A stretch of DNA of 64,000 nucleotides from Bacillus sp. ISL-34 (GTDB lineage Bacteria > Bacillota > Bacilli > Bacillales > DSM-1321), in NCBI RefSeq assembly GCF_018613325.1, contig NZ_JAGGQJ010000021.1, positions 1-64,000 on the forward strand, in the 5' to 3' direction. Below, in pieces: positions 34,584 through 44,865 of this stretch (positions are counted from its first letter, which is position 1; every line of letters begins with the position of its first letter). Under the pieces are notes generated by a model, which saw nothing but the letters and a program-made list of their open reading frames with translations, ran no database searches and was not told the origin of the DNA. A program made the translations under genes and the position numbers.

Positions 34584-34610
34584 AGCGCCCTCTAAGAAAG
34601 GCGCTTTTTT
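34584..34610 (+). terminator. Terminator after the 59-aa gene
   Basis: AGCGCC (34584-34589) and GGCGCT (34600-34605), then six Ts. Confidence 0.8.
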
Positions 34611-34708
34611 AATGTCAAATTTAATTGATCTCCGATAAAAAAATCAATTAGCTAATAATTTAAGAGGTATACGTGCATGTTCTGGTTAGTTATATTGCAA
34701 GCGGAAGC

Positions 34709-35434
34709 TTATTTATCACCTTCAGCATTACGATGAACTATTTCATTTTTATAAGAAGCAATTTTGGCATTATCTCCAATGCTTTCAAGTGTAGCCGTGG
34801 CCATTTCTTCTCTAATGCGAATAATATGGGCATCCATTAATTGCTTGGCTTTGTCCGCTTCCTTTAATGCGATAGAATAGTAGATATCTTTGTGTTCTTG
34901 AAGCGTTTCTTGAAAATGACCTGGTTTTGCGAAACGATGTCGCCTGGTGGCACGGATAGTATCTTTCATTTGATCACTAAGGGTATGGACCAATCCAGCA
35001 AATATTGAATTGTTTGTCGCTTGAGCGATACTATAGTGAAACATTAAATCTGCTCGCAAGCCTAATTCTTCATCATGTTCCGAACTTGCCATTTCTTCTA
35101 GAGCTTTAAGGATATTTTGTAAATCAAGAGAGTTTGCTCTCTGTGCAGCAAGAAAAGCACATTCGGTTTCAATTACTCGACGCACTTCAAGCATTTCATA
35201 GACCATGTTATCTTCAGCTTTGATGATTGAGGTGGAGAGCTGTTCGATCAGTGACTGAACATCAGATTTTCTGATAAATGTCCCATCACCTGGTCTGACC
35301 TCAATGACTCCGTTAATCTCCAATACTCGAAGGGCCTCTCTGATTGATGTTCGACTCACTTTAAAACGATTGGACAACTCCCGTTCAGGGGGTAGTTTAT
35401 CTCCAGGTTTCAATTCACCGCTAATAAAAGACTA
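34709..35434 (-). pseudogene. FadR/GntR-family regulator with a 5' nonsense codon
   Basis: From a TTG at 35413 there are 234 codons of an FCD-type GntR regulator (KPGDKLPPERELSNRFKVSR, TSIREALRVLEINGVIEVRP). GntR proteins need a first helix and the strand ISGELKPG ahead of this. The frame does continue upstream as SFISGELKPG but meets TAG at 35432-35434, with NMLL before it. Either the gene is dead or a shortened protein lacking helix 1 of the DNA-binding domain starts at the TTG, which has no ribosome site. No adjacent target gene remains. Confidence 0.65.
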
Positions 35435-35689
35435 CAGGAGCATGTTAATTGAACGATAGGTAGGAATTAATATGATCGTATGAAATATACTAGTCCTGTT
35501 TGGGGTTATAAACATTAGAAAAGAACCAACTGAAACATATGATATTTGCAAAATTTGTTTTTGGGAAGATGATGGAGTTCAATATAGTGCCCCAGATGAA
35601 GAGGGTGGTGCCAATATCCCATCTTTACGGCAAGCGCAATTATCTTGTGTTGGAGCCTATGAGGAGAAGTGTATTTGTTTATTTTAATC

Positions 35690-36395
35690 CTCTTTATCTT
35701 TGTTTTCTTGTAATAGTAAGGTAGCAAACGTATGCCTTAAATGGTGCAGAGAAAATCGGTGAGCGGGTAAACCAGATCGTTCTAAAATCCCATTAAATAT
35801 TTTGTGCAATCCACGAGGATTTAAAGGCTTATTTTTCCGATTATAAAAGCGGTTCACTATAATGTTTTTGCTGCTCTATAAGAGTTTCTTTTTAGTCTTG
35901 AAATCGGTATGACAATGAGATGAAAAGGGAGGAGGCCTTCTTTTCATCGAACTAAAATCGTTTAATTTTCTAAATTAACTTGATCCCATGTTAAATCCAC
36001 TAATTCTTGACGACTCATTCCTGTTGTTGCAAGTAATTTAAACATTTATTTAGGTGAATTCTTATCAGCTTTGGCGTTTGAATACTTGCTGTGAAGTCAG
36101 ACTTCATGTAAATATCTTTTAAACAATATATACTTAATGATTTTAAGCACGAAATGCGGCGTTGTAGCGTTCTTGGCTTAATACTATGATTGATGACCTG
36201 ATCTTGCACAAAACAACGGACACTGGACGATATGAGTTAATCTAAGTCTAATGATCGGTTGTTAGCAGTTAAAAACTCACCGTAGAGCTTTAAATCGAAT
36301 GCGTAACTAGTTAAAGTGTTCAAGAAGTAATTTTTCTCAACTTCTAAGTACACGAGATTATCATCCGAAGCTTGAACATAATTCATAATTAGGAA
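35690..36395 (-). pseudogene. Decayed XerC/D-type tyrosine recombinase
   Basis: The minus strand shows the parts of a tyrosine recombinase in order but in broken frames. The N-terminal SAM-like region reads YFLNTLTSYAFDLKLYGEFL, then KPRTLQRRISCLKSLSIYCL. The first catalytic region reads LLATTGMSRQELVDLTWDQV. Then come LNPRGLHKIFNGILERSGLP and the HxxR box FSLHHLRHTFAT. Several stops and frameshifts separate them, and the catalytic Tyr end is not found. It marks an old integrative element. The shadow frames at 35515-35727 are not genes. Confidence 0.75.
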
Positions 36396-36465
36396 TTATT
36401 CGGTCCAAGCGAACCCTGAGAGTTATCGGAAGCAGCTATGAATGTTATAGTCAACTTCAGCCCAA

Positions 36466-36520
36466 TTAGGGGACTATAATGAATCTTAGGGGACTATAAT
36501 GAATCTTAGGGGAATATGAA
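36466..36520 (+). repeat. 20-bp tandem direct repeat
   Basis: TTAGGGGACTATAATGAATC occurs twice head to tail (36466-36485, 36486-36505), with a partial third copy to about 36520. It lies next to the recombinase relic, in DNA without genes. It could be a remnant of an iteron-like or attachment region, or simple slippage. The following 36521-36971 is extremely AT-rich, with no feature. Confidence 0.7.
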
Positions 36521-36550
36521 GCTGTGACCATTTATTTATTATTAATTTTA

Positions 36551-36586
<36 letters not shown>

Positions 36587-36604
36587 TTTTTAATGTTAAT
36601 TTCG

Positions 36605-36641
<37 letters not shown>

Positions 36642-36971
36642 ATGCGAAATTTTATATTTAACCACGAAAGTTTTTTATTATTATCTTTTTATCTAATTAC
36701 TCATTGTTAACTAAAACTTTAAGTAAATATTATTACGTTTATTTAGAAAAAATTGATTGATGATTAATTCTATATTGGGATTAAACTTTGGCAGTAAGTT
36801 TTGCTTGGATTTAAGCTTTCACAATCAGTTACGTCAATTGTCATTAAATTTCCTGATTTTTATTCTGAATTTTAATTTATCTGCTAATTGCTAACATATC
36901 GTTTTTGGCCATTTTATTATAGGTGCGTTTAATCAATTAATACACTTTAGTTCACTTATTAATTGACATAC

Positions 36972-37308
36972 TTAGTCATTCACTCTAAGAATCTCTAATT
37001 GTTTTGTTGTAGTAAGCAAGTCTATTGTATTATTTCCATTCGTGAAAAAAACGGAAGCGCCTTTACTTTCCCCCTTTTTCCATCCATTCGCTTTAAGGGC
37101 TAATTCATATCCATATGGTATGCCGTTTTCTTCAGAAGCCCTTGACCATTCAAATCTTTTCCCTTGCTCATTTATCTGAACCAATTCAACATTTCTAGGT
37201 ACAGGGAATTCGTATAGATCTTCTGTAGTTGTGTATGAAATAATAAATGATTGCCCCTCCTATATATAAAGCAGCAATGGTGAGTGCCCAACTAACCCTT
37301 TTCTTCAT
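36972..37308 (-). pseudogene. Frameshifted small membrane-anchored or secreted protein
   Basis: GGGAGGGG lies 8 bases before an ATG at 37308, giving MKKRVSWALTIAALYIGGAI and on into YYF, a signal or membrane anchor. The frame then ends early. In another frame, the continuation SYTTTEDLYEFPVPRNVEL, then FEWSRASEENGIPYGYELAL, runs to a proper stop at 36972. One lost base in the T-run near 37235 explains both. The intact protein would have about 110 residues; the C-terminal part, with a short strand pattern and WKKG/VFFTNGNNTIDLL, is of unknown family. Confidence 0.7.
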
Positions 37309-38148
37309 TTTGCTTACCCCTCCCTAAAGATCTTTTCTATTGAATCGTTATCTAACAATTTTGTAGTAATTTAAATAAATCCTGCTTAACTGACACGATT
37401 TATCGATTTTGTTATTCTGATATATAAAATAAGTGGAGAAATGAGAAAAATCACGGGTTAACACTTATGAAAAATTATATAAATATAATTTACTCCAGTG
37501 ACAAATCAAAGGTTTTTTATCTTGAAAGTTCTCCTGAAAATGATGATACCTATTTAGCCAAATAACCTCCTATAAGCCTTCTTTGATGATCAATCCGCTC
37601 TGTTTTTAAATTTTTAAGGGAAAGTTGCGATTTTAAGGAACTGCTTTCATAAGTGCAACAACATGCTGTGAATCACTAGAAAGCTGCCAAGAGTTATAAG
37701 GTAAACCTTTTAATCGAATTTGTTTAGAAACACACCAACTTTCAGCAATCAGTTTTTTATGTGAATCGTGAAAGTTAACTTCGCTTTTTACCTTTTATAA
37801 AAGGATTTAAAAAATTTCAGGAAATCAAAGCAACTTATATGGTAATGACAGAAGACATTAAAATGGTATAAAGCTCTAAGGTGTTGTCTGATTAAGCGGA
37901 AAAATAATGTTATGTAAACTCTATACACGAAATGTTGATTACCTATTTCTTTGGTTCTTTTAAAAGTCTTTATTAAGAAGTTACCGAAAGTTGGTTTGAT
38001 GAGATATGTACCTTTTTTCTATCTTGAATTGGCTTTTCGCGTTAGAGTGGCGAATAAACCATTCTTTCCTTGACCTTCTGTCGTAAATAATAGTAATGCT
38101 CCCTTCATTAAGAGAAATATTTGGAAAAAGCCTATACTTGGCCACCTA
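37309..38148. other. Relic-rich region without intact genes
   Basis: The minus strand holds two open, protein-like stretches. One (37633-37791) reads HDSHKKLIAESWCVSKQIRL, then NSWQLSSDSQHVVALMKAVP, with no start codon. The other (37981-38145) starts at a GTG as MAKYRLFPNISLNEGSITII and has no ribosome site. A 32-codon frame at 37467 also lacks a site. I read these as gene debris. Confidence 0.4.
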
Positions 38149-38189
38149 TAAAAAAAGGAACATGAAATCGCAATTGATCTCAAGTTCCT
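38149..38189 (-). terminator. Terminator after the NMO-family gene
   Basis: AGGAAC (38156-38161) and GTTCCT (38184-38189) plus inner pairing, then seven Ts on the minus strand. Confidence 0.7.
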
Positions 38190-38199
38190 GATACATTAT

Positions 38200-39177
38200 T
38201 TATGTTCGAATGGATTCGATACGGCTTTGGATGAATTCGAACGAGGTTTTTGCTTCTTGGACGATTTGTTGGATTAGTTCATTAACGGTCAATACTTCTT
38301 TTATCAGTCCTACGGATTGACCGCATGACCAGATCCCTCCGTCTAAATTTCCTTCAAAGTACACTTTCTTGCTTCGTTGTCCCGTAATTAACGGAATCAA
38401 TTCCTCTATAGTGGCACCTTCATTTTCAAGTTTGTCCACTTCTTTACTGATGGCATTTAATGCTACACGTGACGGACTGCCAATATTCCGTTGGATGACA
38501 ACTGTATCCATTTCATTGGCCGATACCATCCACTGCTTCACGTTATCATGGATCGGCGCTTCTTGCGTTGCCATAAAGCGAGTCCCCATGACGATACCTT
38601 CAGCACCGAGTGACAAGGCACTAATAAGGCCTCTGCCATCCGAAAATCCCCCGCCAGCTATTACTGGTATAGTAACAGAGTCAACGGCTCTAGGGAGCAT
38701 GACAAGGGTTCCTACATCTCCCATGCCTGGATGACCGCCTGTTTCATTCCCTACAATAATAATGGCATCGACACCTAATTTTTCTGCCGAGATTGCGTTT
38801 TTGACGTTCGCTACCTTATGTATCACGGTAAAGCCGTGTTCTTTAAGTTTGGGCATTAAATTTTCTGGGCTTCGGCCACTCGTTTCAACAATTTTTACAT
38901 CTTCGTCAATTAAAATATCGATGAACTCATCATTCGGGGTTGCCGTTTGACTTGGAAACAGGTTCAGGTTGACAGCAAAGGGCTTCTTTGTCAAAGTTTT
39001 CACTTTGCGTATTTCATCGCGGAGACCTTCTGGTGTCACCTGTGTTTTCGAAGTGATGATGCCAAGTCCCCCCGCTTCTGAAACTGCGGCTGCGAGCGGG
39101 GCTCGGCCAACTTGAAACATCCCGCCGCAAATAATCGGATACTCAATCCCCAATAATTCAGTAATTCTCGTTTTCAT
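38200..39177 (-). CDS. Nitronate monooxygenase / FabK-like flavoprotein
   Basis: 325 residues from the ATG at 39177 (AAAGGGG 8 bases upstream; the longer frame starts ahead of this site). TIM-barrel FMN protein of the NMO/2-nitropropane dioxygenase family: YPIICGGMFQVGRAPLAAAV, SEAGGLGIITS, VGNETGGHPGMGDVGT, PVIAGGGFSDGRGL and EGIVMGTRF. Family members oxidise nitronates or act as FabK-type enoyl reductases; which applies here is not clear. It lies beside acoR but ends in its own terminator and is probably independent. Confidence 0.88.
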   Translation of the reverse strand: MKTRITELLGIEYPIICGGMFQVGRAPLAAAVSEAGGLGIITSKTQVTPEGLRDEIRKVKTLTKKPFAVNLNLFPSQTATPNDEFIDILIDEDVKIVETSGRSPENLMPKLKEHGFTVIHKVANVKNAISAEKLGVDAIIIVGNETGGHPGMGDVGTLVMLPRAVDSVTIPVIAGGGFSDGRGLISALSLGAEGIVMGTRFMATQEAPIHDNVKQWMVSANEMDTVVIQRNIGSPSRVALNAISKEVDKLENEGATIEELIPLITGQRSKKVYFEGNLDGGIWSCGQSVGLIKEVLTVNELIQQIVQEAKTSFEFIQSRIESIRT

Positions 39178-39246
39178 TTGCCATACCCCTTTCATTTTCA
39201 TGGATTTCTATAAATCTACTCTTCTTACATAATGTATACACGCTGT

Positions 39247-41130
39247 CTATATACCATACCTATGGAGCCGCTTGTAAAATGTACTTCTTGGTATATCCAT
39301 CAACTTTGCTGCAGCGGTGACATTTCCTCTTGATTTTTGTAATGCCTCTATCATTAAATCCCGTTGAATTTTTTCACGGATCGTCAGTTCATTTTCCTTG
39401 ATGCCTTTTTTACCGGGCTCCTCCCATGTAGGGTGATCATCATGCCGGGCAACGGGCAGTGAATGCATGGAATTCAACACTTTAACATAATCCAGTGGTC
39501 CTTCTGCAAGTAAGATGGTCAATCGCTGAAGTACATTCTGCAATTCTCTTATATTGCCTGGCCAATTGTAATCCTTTAAACGATTCAATAATTCTTCCGT
39601 TAATGGAATATTCCAATTATTCTTCTCGCACAAGTAGTTGACTAGATAAGGAATGTCTTCAATCCTTTCCCTTAAGGGAGGTACATGAATGGGGTAAACG
39701 TTCAACCGATAGTATAAATCCTTACGAAAGGATCCTTCATTGACAAGCTCTTCAAGATTACGGTGTGTGGCAGTGATAATGCGAATATCCAATGAAATGC
39801 TTTTTGTGCCGCCGATCGGAACGATCTTTCTTTCCTGTAGTACACGCAGTAAGGCAACTTGCATCGCTGAAGGGATTTCACCGATTTCATCGAGAAAAAT
39901 GGTCCCTCCATTAGCCTGCTCGAACTTCCCTTTGTGCCCTTGCCGCCTAGCCCCTGTAAAAGCGCCATCAACATACCCGAATAATTCACTTTCCATTAAT
40001 TCTTTAGGTATGGCTCCGCAATTTATCGTGACGAACGGTCCTTTTTTACGAAAGCCATTTTCATGAATAGCCTTGGCAATAAGCTCTTTCCCGACCCCTG
40101 TCTCACCGGATATATACACATTTGCTTCTGTCGGTGCAACAAGCTTCACTTTATGTAATGTGTTATGAAAGGATTCGCTAATCCCTCTTTCCCCTTTGAA
40201 AGCAAACCTTTCTGAAGGCATTGAAGCAGAAAAAAGCCTATTGTTATGACCATGGTCCTCTGATAAGAATAAACACTTGCCGGAAATCCTATTATCTTCT
40301 TTGGATAAAAGCGGGTTTTCCTTCACGATTCGATATCCATGATTTAATAGATCGGCCAATGCCATCCCAATGGATTGAGGGATTTTTTTGCGAATCTGTT
40401 TACTGGCGGAGATTATCATTTCTTTATGATTACAGACGATAAAAGGCAGATCTGGATAGGTCTCCGCAAGTTCTATCGAGTGCTGGGTCAGTGCCAGCTC
40501 CTTTTTATATGAACGCACTCCCATTTCCTGTTCGATCGTATACGCCAAATTGGCTACCATACCCAGCATGGAGGGATGGAAATATTCTACTGGACATGAT
40601 ATATCCAAAACTCCCAATATCTTACCGTCTTCATTTAAAATGGGCATGGCAGAGCAACTCCATTTGTGTGAGGCAATTGAATAGTGCTCGGTACCTTGGA
40701 TCATTACGGCTTCACCCGTTTTCAACGCTGTTCCAATGGCGTTCGTACCAACCTCACCCTCCGTCCAGCATACGCCTTCCACAAAATTTATTTTGCTTGC
40801 CTCATCGAGGATTTTCTCGTTTCCGGATAGTGAAAGGACATATCCATCCGGATCCACCAATAAAGCCATCATTCCAGATTCTTTTATCGATTGATTCATC
40901 CTAGATAATTGGGGTGATGCCACTTCTAATAGGAAGGAGTTTTTTTCTCTTTGAATGTCCAATAATTCATTAGTCAAAATGTGTTTGCCTTTATTAAGGT
41001 ATGGGTTGACTTGATCTTTTTTGCAGCGATGCCAGGATTCCATTATTCGCTTGTTCAGACGATTTGAATCGAGAACCCCTTCACTTACAAAGCGTTCCCA
41101 TGTACGTAGATAACAACTAGTGGATAGCAT
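39247..41130 (-). CDS. acoR: Sigma-54-dependent activator of acetoin catabolism
   Basis: 627 residues. A GAF sensory domain lies at about 70-220 (VEGVCWTEGEVGTNAIGTAL, HKWSCSAMPIL), typical of AcoR. The AAA+ domain at about 315-545 has Walker A SGETGVGKE, the sigma-54 loop GAFTGA and Walker B GTIFLDEIGE. A Fis helix-turn-helix ends the protein (RGNVTAAAKLMDIPRSTFYK). AGAGGAGG precedes the ATG. It lies at the end of the acetoin cluster with its own sigma-A promoter (41234-41262) and should activate the sigma-54 promoter upstream of acoA. Confidence 0.92.
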   Translation of the reverse strand: MLSTSCYLRTWERFVSEGVLDSNRLNKRIMESWHRCKKDQVNPYLNKGKHILTNELLDIQREKNSFLLEVASPQLSRMNQSIKESGMMALLVDPDGYVLSLSGNEKILDEASKINFVEGVCWTEGEVGTNAIGTALKTGEAVMIQGTEHYSIASHKWSCSAMPILNEDGKILGVLDISCPVEYFHPSMLGMVANLAYTIEQEMGVRSYKKELALTQHSIELAETYPDLPFIVCNHKEMIISASKQIRKKIPQSIGMALADLLNHGYRIVKENPLLSKEDNRISGKCLFLSEDHGHNNRLFSASMPSERFAFKGERGISESFHNTLHKVKLVAPTEANVYISGETGVGKELIAKAIHENGFRKKGPFVTINCGAIPKELMESELFGYVDGAFTGARRQGHKGKFEQANGGTIFLDEIGEIPSAMQVALLRVLQERKIVPIGGTKSISLDIRIITATHRNLEELVNEGSFRKDLYYRLNVYPIHVPPLRERIEDIPYLVNYLCEKNNWNIPLTEELLNRLKDYNWPGNIRELQNVLQRLTILLAEGPLDYVKVLNSMHSLPVARHDDHPTWEEPGKKGIKENELTIREKIQRDLMIEALQKSRGNVTAAAKLMDIPRSTFYKRLHRYGI

Positions 41131-41233
41131 ATAATCCTCCTCTAATCATTTGGTTTGAACCTTCATTTGACCAGTCAATCTAGAGGAAAAATACCAAGGA
41201 GTATAAAATAGGATGTTAATCGAGGTCTTTTTA

Positions 41234-41262
41234 ATTATAGTAGATTATGTATTCGCTTACAA
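41234..41262 (-). promoter_or_regulatory. Sigma-A promoter of acoR
   Basis: On the minus strand, -35 TTGTAA (complement of 41257-41262), a 17-bp spacer and a perfect TATAAT (complement of 41234-41239), about 100 bases before the acoR start. Confidence 0.65.
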
Positions 41263-41280
41263 TATATAGATTGTGTTTAC

Positions 41281-41315
41281 AAAAAAAGCATCATGTGATC
41301 ATTCACATGATGCTT
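41281..41315 (-). terminator. Terminator after the SDR gene
   Basis: AAGCATCATGTGA (41286-41298) and TCACATGATGCTT (41303-41315), perfect, with seven Ts on the minus strand. It separates the aco operon from acoR. Confidence 0.88.
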
Positions 41316-41334
41316 CTCCATTGAACAATATTGT

Positions 41335-42111
41335 TTATGAAAAAATAACCCCTCCGTCAATCATGATGGATTGCCCTGTCATATAATCCGAATCCGGTGA
41401 AGCAAGGTAAGATACGAATTTCGCAACATCTTCTGGGGTTTCGGAGCGTCCTAGGGTTATGGAATCCGTAAACTTTTTAAATGTTTCCCCTTTAGCAAGA
41501 TTCATATATTGACCCATTTTTTCATCGATTAAATCCCACATTTGCGTCCCGACAATCCCTGGACAGTATGCATTCACCGTAATGCCAAACTGGGCCAATT
41601 CCTGTGCTGCTGCTTGCGTAATGCCTCTTACGGCAAATTTTGTGGCCGAGTATGTACCAAGTAAGCTAAAACCTTTATAACTGGCGATGCTGGCAGCACT
41701 TATGATTTTCCCGCCTTCTTGCTTTTTCATTTGTTCAGCCGCGGCTTGCAGACAAAAGAGGACACCATTTACATTTATATTGAAAATCTGTTCAAGATCC
41801 TCTTGAGTTACTTCCAATAGAGGCTTTATTTGAGCAATTCCTGCATTTGAAACCATGACATCGAGTTGCCCAAAACGTTCCACAACTTGATTCACCATTT
41901 CGAATACTTCCCGTCTATTGCTAACATCCGCTTTAACTGCAAAGCTTTCTTGTCCAAGTTCCCTAATCTCATTCACGACCGATTCAGCACTATCCAGATT
42001 GACATCGTTAATGACCACATTCAATCCATCTTGAGCCAATCTTAAGGCAATGGCACGTCCGATACCACGCCCTGCACCAGTGACTACCGCCGTCCGTTGA
42101 CCGCTAGCCAT
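41335..42111 (-). CDS. Short-chain dehydrogenase: acetoin(diacetyl) reductase / butanediol dehydrogenase
   Basis: 258 residues. NAD-binding [18 protein letters not shown], catalytic Ser in [10 protein letters not shown], and YSATKFA (Tyr/Lys). The stretch [20 protein letters not shown] is characteristic of acetoin reductases/meso-2,3-butanediol dehydrogenases. It interconverts diacetyl, acetoin and 2,3-butanediol with NAD(H), so it could bring butanediol into the acetoin pathway. It lies 45 bases downstream of acoL, with AAGGGGG upstream of the ATG, as the last gene of the operon. Confidence 0.88.
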   Translation of the reverse strand: MASGQRTAVVTGAGRGIGRAIALRLAQDGLNVVINDVNLDSAESVVNEIRELGQESFAVKADVSNRREVFEMVNQVVERFGQLDVMVSNAGIAQIKPLLEVTQEDLEQIFNINVNGVLFCLQAAAEQMKKQEGGKIISAASIASYKGFSLLGTYSATKFAVRGITQAAAQELAQFGITVNAYCPGIVGTQMWDLIDEKMGQYMNLAKGETFKKFTDSITLGRSETPEDVAKFVSYLASPDSDYMTGQSIMIDGGVIFS

Positions 42112-42156
42112 ACAAAATCCCCCTTCTTATAAAACCTTATTTCCATCAATGATTTA

Positions 42157-43539
42157 TTAGGAATGCACAGCTTGTCCTACAACGTTTAAAAGAGCTTCAT
42201 GTATGGATTCAGACAATGTTGGATGCGCCGCTACTAAATCTTCCATCATATCTGCGGTTAGTTCTGCATGCAGCATGACCGTTCCTTGACCGATCAATTC
42301 TGTTGCATGTTGACCAACAATGGAAAAACCTAGAATTTCATTATATTGTGGGTCCACTAGGACTTTGACCTTTCCTGCCGGTTTATTGGAAAGGGCAGCT
42401 TTCCCATTTGCCAAAAAAGCGAATTCACCAACTTTAATCTCGCCATATTTTTTACGCGCTTCTTTTTCAGTCAAGCCTACACTGGCAATCTCCGGGGAGG
42501 TATAAATGCAGCGAGGGATTGCCCGGTAATTAACTTGTGCAAATTGACCGCAGGCATTCAGAGCCGCCACTCGCCCTTCATGAAAAGCGACATGGGCAAG
42601 TTGTATGCCTCCTATAACATCACCGCAGGCATAAATCGAGGGATTGCTAGTTTGCATCCGATCATCCACCAAGATGCCAAGTCGGGAAAAATCAATATCG
42701 TTTCCCTCTAAGCCTATTCCGTTCAATCTTGGTTTTCTCCCTATTGATACGAGTACGTAATCAGCATGAAGTTCTTCCAATTCGCCATCGCTTTTCTCTA
42801 AAAATACCGTCTTACTGGTTGCATTGATGTTATTGACAGATGTGGAGGTATGGATTGTAACGCCTTGGGTTTTCAATTCTCCATGGAGGATGCCCGTAAT
42901 ATCATCATCTTCCCCTGGAAGCAGCTTTTCCCCCATTTCGATAACGGTGACCTTGGTGCCCATCCTGCTATAAATACTGGCAAATTCACATCCGATGACG
43001 CCGCCTCCGACAATCAGCAGCGAATCGGGAATGGCAGGAAGTGACATGGCATGGCCACTGTGGATGATCCATTCACCATCAAACGGCGCAAAGGGTAAGG
43101 GAATCGGTTCCGACCCCGTTGAAATGATGATCTTACTTGCTTCAATCTCTTCATTTTTATTTCCGTTCTCGATCCGCAGTCGATTGCTCGAAAGGATTGA
43201 CGCTCTTCCCTGAATGACTTTTATTTTATTCTTACTCATTAAATATCGAATGCCGTTCACTAGTTTGGATATGACATCTCTTTTTCGTTCCTGTACGGTA
43301 TCCCAATCGACTTCAATCGAATTGGAGTGAAGTCGAATTCCCATTTGCCCGGCATTTTTCACCAAGTCATACGTATCGGCACTATTCAATAATGACTTCG
43401 TTGGCATGCAGCCTTCGTTTAAACAGGTCCCCCCCAATGGCCCATCGACTACCAGTATGACCTCCTTACCCTGCTGGGCAGCAGTGATTGCCGCTACATA
43501 CCCTGCAGGACCTCCGCCTATAATAGCTATACGATTCAA
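42157..43539 (-). CDS. acoL: Dihydrolipoyl dehydrogenase (E3) of the acetoin complex
   Basis: 460 residues from a TTG with AAAGGAGG upstream. FAD motif AIIGGGPAGYVAAITAAQ, redox pair Cys39/Cys44 in GGTCLNEGCMPTKS, NAD-binding VGGGVIGCEFASIYSRMG, and the interface His-Glu region AAHPTLSESIHEALL. It reoxidises the lipoyl arm of AcoC, reducing NAD. It lies 17 bases after acoC. Confidence 0.94.
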   Translation of the reverse strand: MNRIAIIGGGPAGYVAAITAAQQGKEVILVVDGPLGGTCLNEGCMPTKSLLNSADTYDLVKNAGQMGIRLHSNSIEVDWDTVQERKRDVISKLVNGIRYLMSKNKIKVIQGRASILSSNRLRIENGNKNEEIEASKIIISTGSEPIPLPFAPFDGEWIIHSGHAMSLPAIPDSLLIVGGGVIGCEFASIYSRMGTKVTVIEMGEKLLPGEDDDITGILHGELKTQGVTIHTSTSVNNINATSKTVFLEKSDGELEELHADYVLVSIGRKPRLNGIGLEGNDIDFSRLGILVDDRMQTSNPSIYACGDVIGGIQLAHVAFHEGRVAALNACGQFAQVNYRAIPRCIYTSPEIASVGLTEKEARKKYGEIKVGEFAFLANGKAALSNKPAGKVKVLVDPQYNEILGFSIVGQHATELIGQGTVMLHAELTADMMEDLVAAHPTLSESIHEALLNVVGQAVHS

Positions 43540-43556
43540 GAGCTTTTCCTCCTTTT

Positions 43557-44777
43557 CTATAAAATCACGGTCATCGGCTCTTCTAAATACCGTTTTAGTG
43601 TTTGTAAAAAGGCAGCGGCTGGTGCCCCGTCGAGTACTCGGTGATCAAAAGTTAAACTGAGTGGCAAGATCGTTCTCCTCTCCAATTCTTCGCCAATATA
43701 AATCGGTGTATCGTAAGCAGAGCCAATTCCAAGTATCCCCGTTTCCGGTGTATTGAGAATCGGTGTAAAGTGCTCTACGCCATATGCCCCAAGGTTACTG
43801 ATTGTAAAAGTGGACCCTTGCATGTCTTCGATAGGCAATTGACCTTCACGTGCACACCGGGCCAACTCCTTACCCTTATTCGATAACTGTCTTAGGGTAC
43901 AATTTTCGGCATTTCTTATGACGGGAACAACGAGCCCATTCTCCAAGGCCACCGCTAATCCAAGATGGATATGCTCATACATAATGATGTTATCTTCAAT
44001 ATAAGCACTATTCATTTTAGGATGCTCTTTAAGTGAAAGCACGACAGCCTTGGCAACAAAGTCCGTTATAGTCAATTTAGTTGATTCATGTCTTTGCAGC
44101 GTTTCAGCGGCCTGTTTTTGCAAAATGACTAAATCGGTGACATCAACTTTCATCGTTAGAGTTAATTGGGCACTGCTTTGCAAGCTCTCCTTCATACGTT
44201 TGGCAATGATGTTCCTCATTCCGGTCACAGGAATCTGCTGCGGACTCTCTAAAGTAGGTTTGGGATTCACTATTCTTTCTTCCATATTTACAGACATGGA
44301 ATCGCTTTTCTCAATTTCTTTCTGTACATCCTCTTTAGTGATTCTACCGCCTGGTCCAGTGCCTTGTATCTTCTCAATGTCAACATTCGCTGCCTGTGCC
44401 ATTTTTCGCGCAACCGGCGTGATCATCAATCGATCTCCCATTGGCAAAATGGGTGACTCTTTTGTTTTCGGCTTTTCTTGTTCAGCAGTTTTCGGCTGAG
44501 TTTCTTTCGCAACAGGCTCATCGATCGTTATTTTTTCATTAGGATTTCCGATATGACAGATAACGGTTCCTGGAGGTACTCCTTGTCCTTCTTGAACGGC
44601 TATATTCAGAATCGTACCTTCCGCTGGAGATTCAATATCCATTTCTATTTTCTCTGAATTGATGCTGGCTATCGCTTCCCCTTTTTCGACTGGATCTCCA
44701 ACAGCCTTACTCCATAACGAAACAGTGCCTTCTTTCATTGCCATGCCCAATTTCGGCATTACCACTTCGACCGCCAT
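43557..44777 (-). CDS. acoC: Dihydrolipoamide acetyltransferase (E2) of the acetoin complex
   Basis: 406 residues. Lipoyl domain 1-77, with the lipoylated Lys43 in INSEKIEMDIESP. Peripheral-subunit-binding domain at about 118-155 (MITPVARKMAQAANVD, GTGPGGRITKEDV). Catalytic domain from about 185, ending with the active-site LTFDHRVLDGAPAA. It takes the acetyl group from AcoAB to CoA, giving acetyl-CoA. The lipoyl-E3BD-catalytic layout is standard. Confidence 0.94.
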   Translation of the reverse strand: MAVEVVMPKLGMAMKEGTVSLWSKAVGDPVEKGEAIASINSEKIEMDIESPAEGTILNIAVQEGQGVPPGTVICHIGNPNEKITIDEPVAKETQPKTAEQEKPKTKESPILPMGDRLMITPVARKMAQAANVDIEKIQGTGPGGRITKEDVQKEIEKSDSMSVNMEERIVNPKPTLESPQQIPVTGMRNIIAKRMKESLQSSAQLTLTMKVDVTDLVILQKQAAETLQRHESTKLTITDFVAKAVVLSLKEHPKMNSAYIEDNIIMYEHIHLGLAVALENGLVVPVIRNAENCTLRQLSNKGKELARCAREGQLPIEDMQGSTFTISNLGAYGVEHFTPILNTPETGILGIGSAYDTPIYIGEELERRTILPLSLTFDHRVLDGAPAAAFLQTLKRYLEEPMTVIL

Positions 44778-44827
44778 ATCCTTTTTCTCCCTTCAGATTG
44801 GTTTCTGTGTCCATCATTGATTTTATT

Positions 44828-44865
44828 GCTCCAACTTTTGCAGTTCTATGCGAAAAAGCTGGAGC
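44828..44865 (-). other. Hairpin in the acoB-acoC gap
   Basis: GCTCCA (44828-44833) and TGGAGC (44860-44865), extended by CTTTT and AAAAAG, form an imperfect stem in the 107-base gap, the only sizeable gap in the acoA-L operon. There is no T-run, so it is more likely an RNA-processing or stability element than a terminator. Confidence 0.45.

Noticed and set aside
35515..35727. 70-codon minus-strand frame (and a 61-codon plus frame opposite)
   Set aside because: Lies over the 3' part of the decayed recombinase without matching its frame; no ribosome site.
36466..36520. Tandem repeats considered as a CRISPR array
   Set aside because: Units are head to tail with no spacers and only 2.6 copies; no cas genes.
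37467..37565. 32-codon plus-strand frame
   Set aside because: Too short, no ribosome site, in a region of gene debris.
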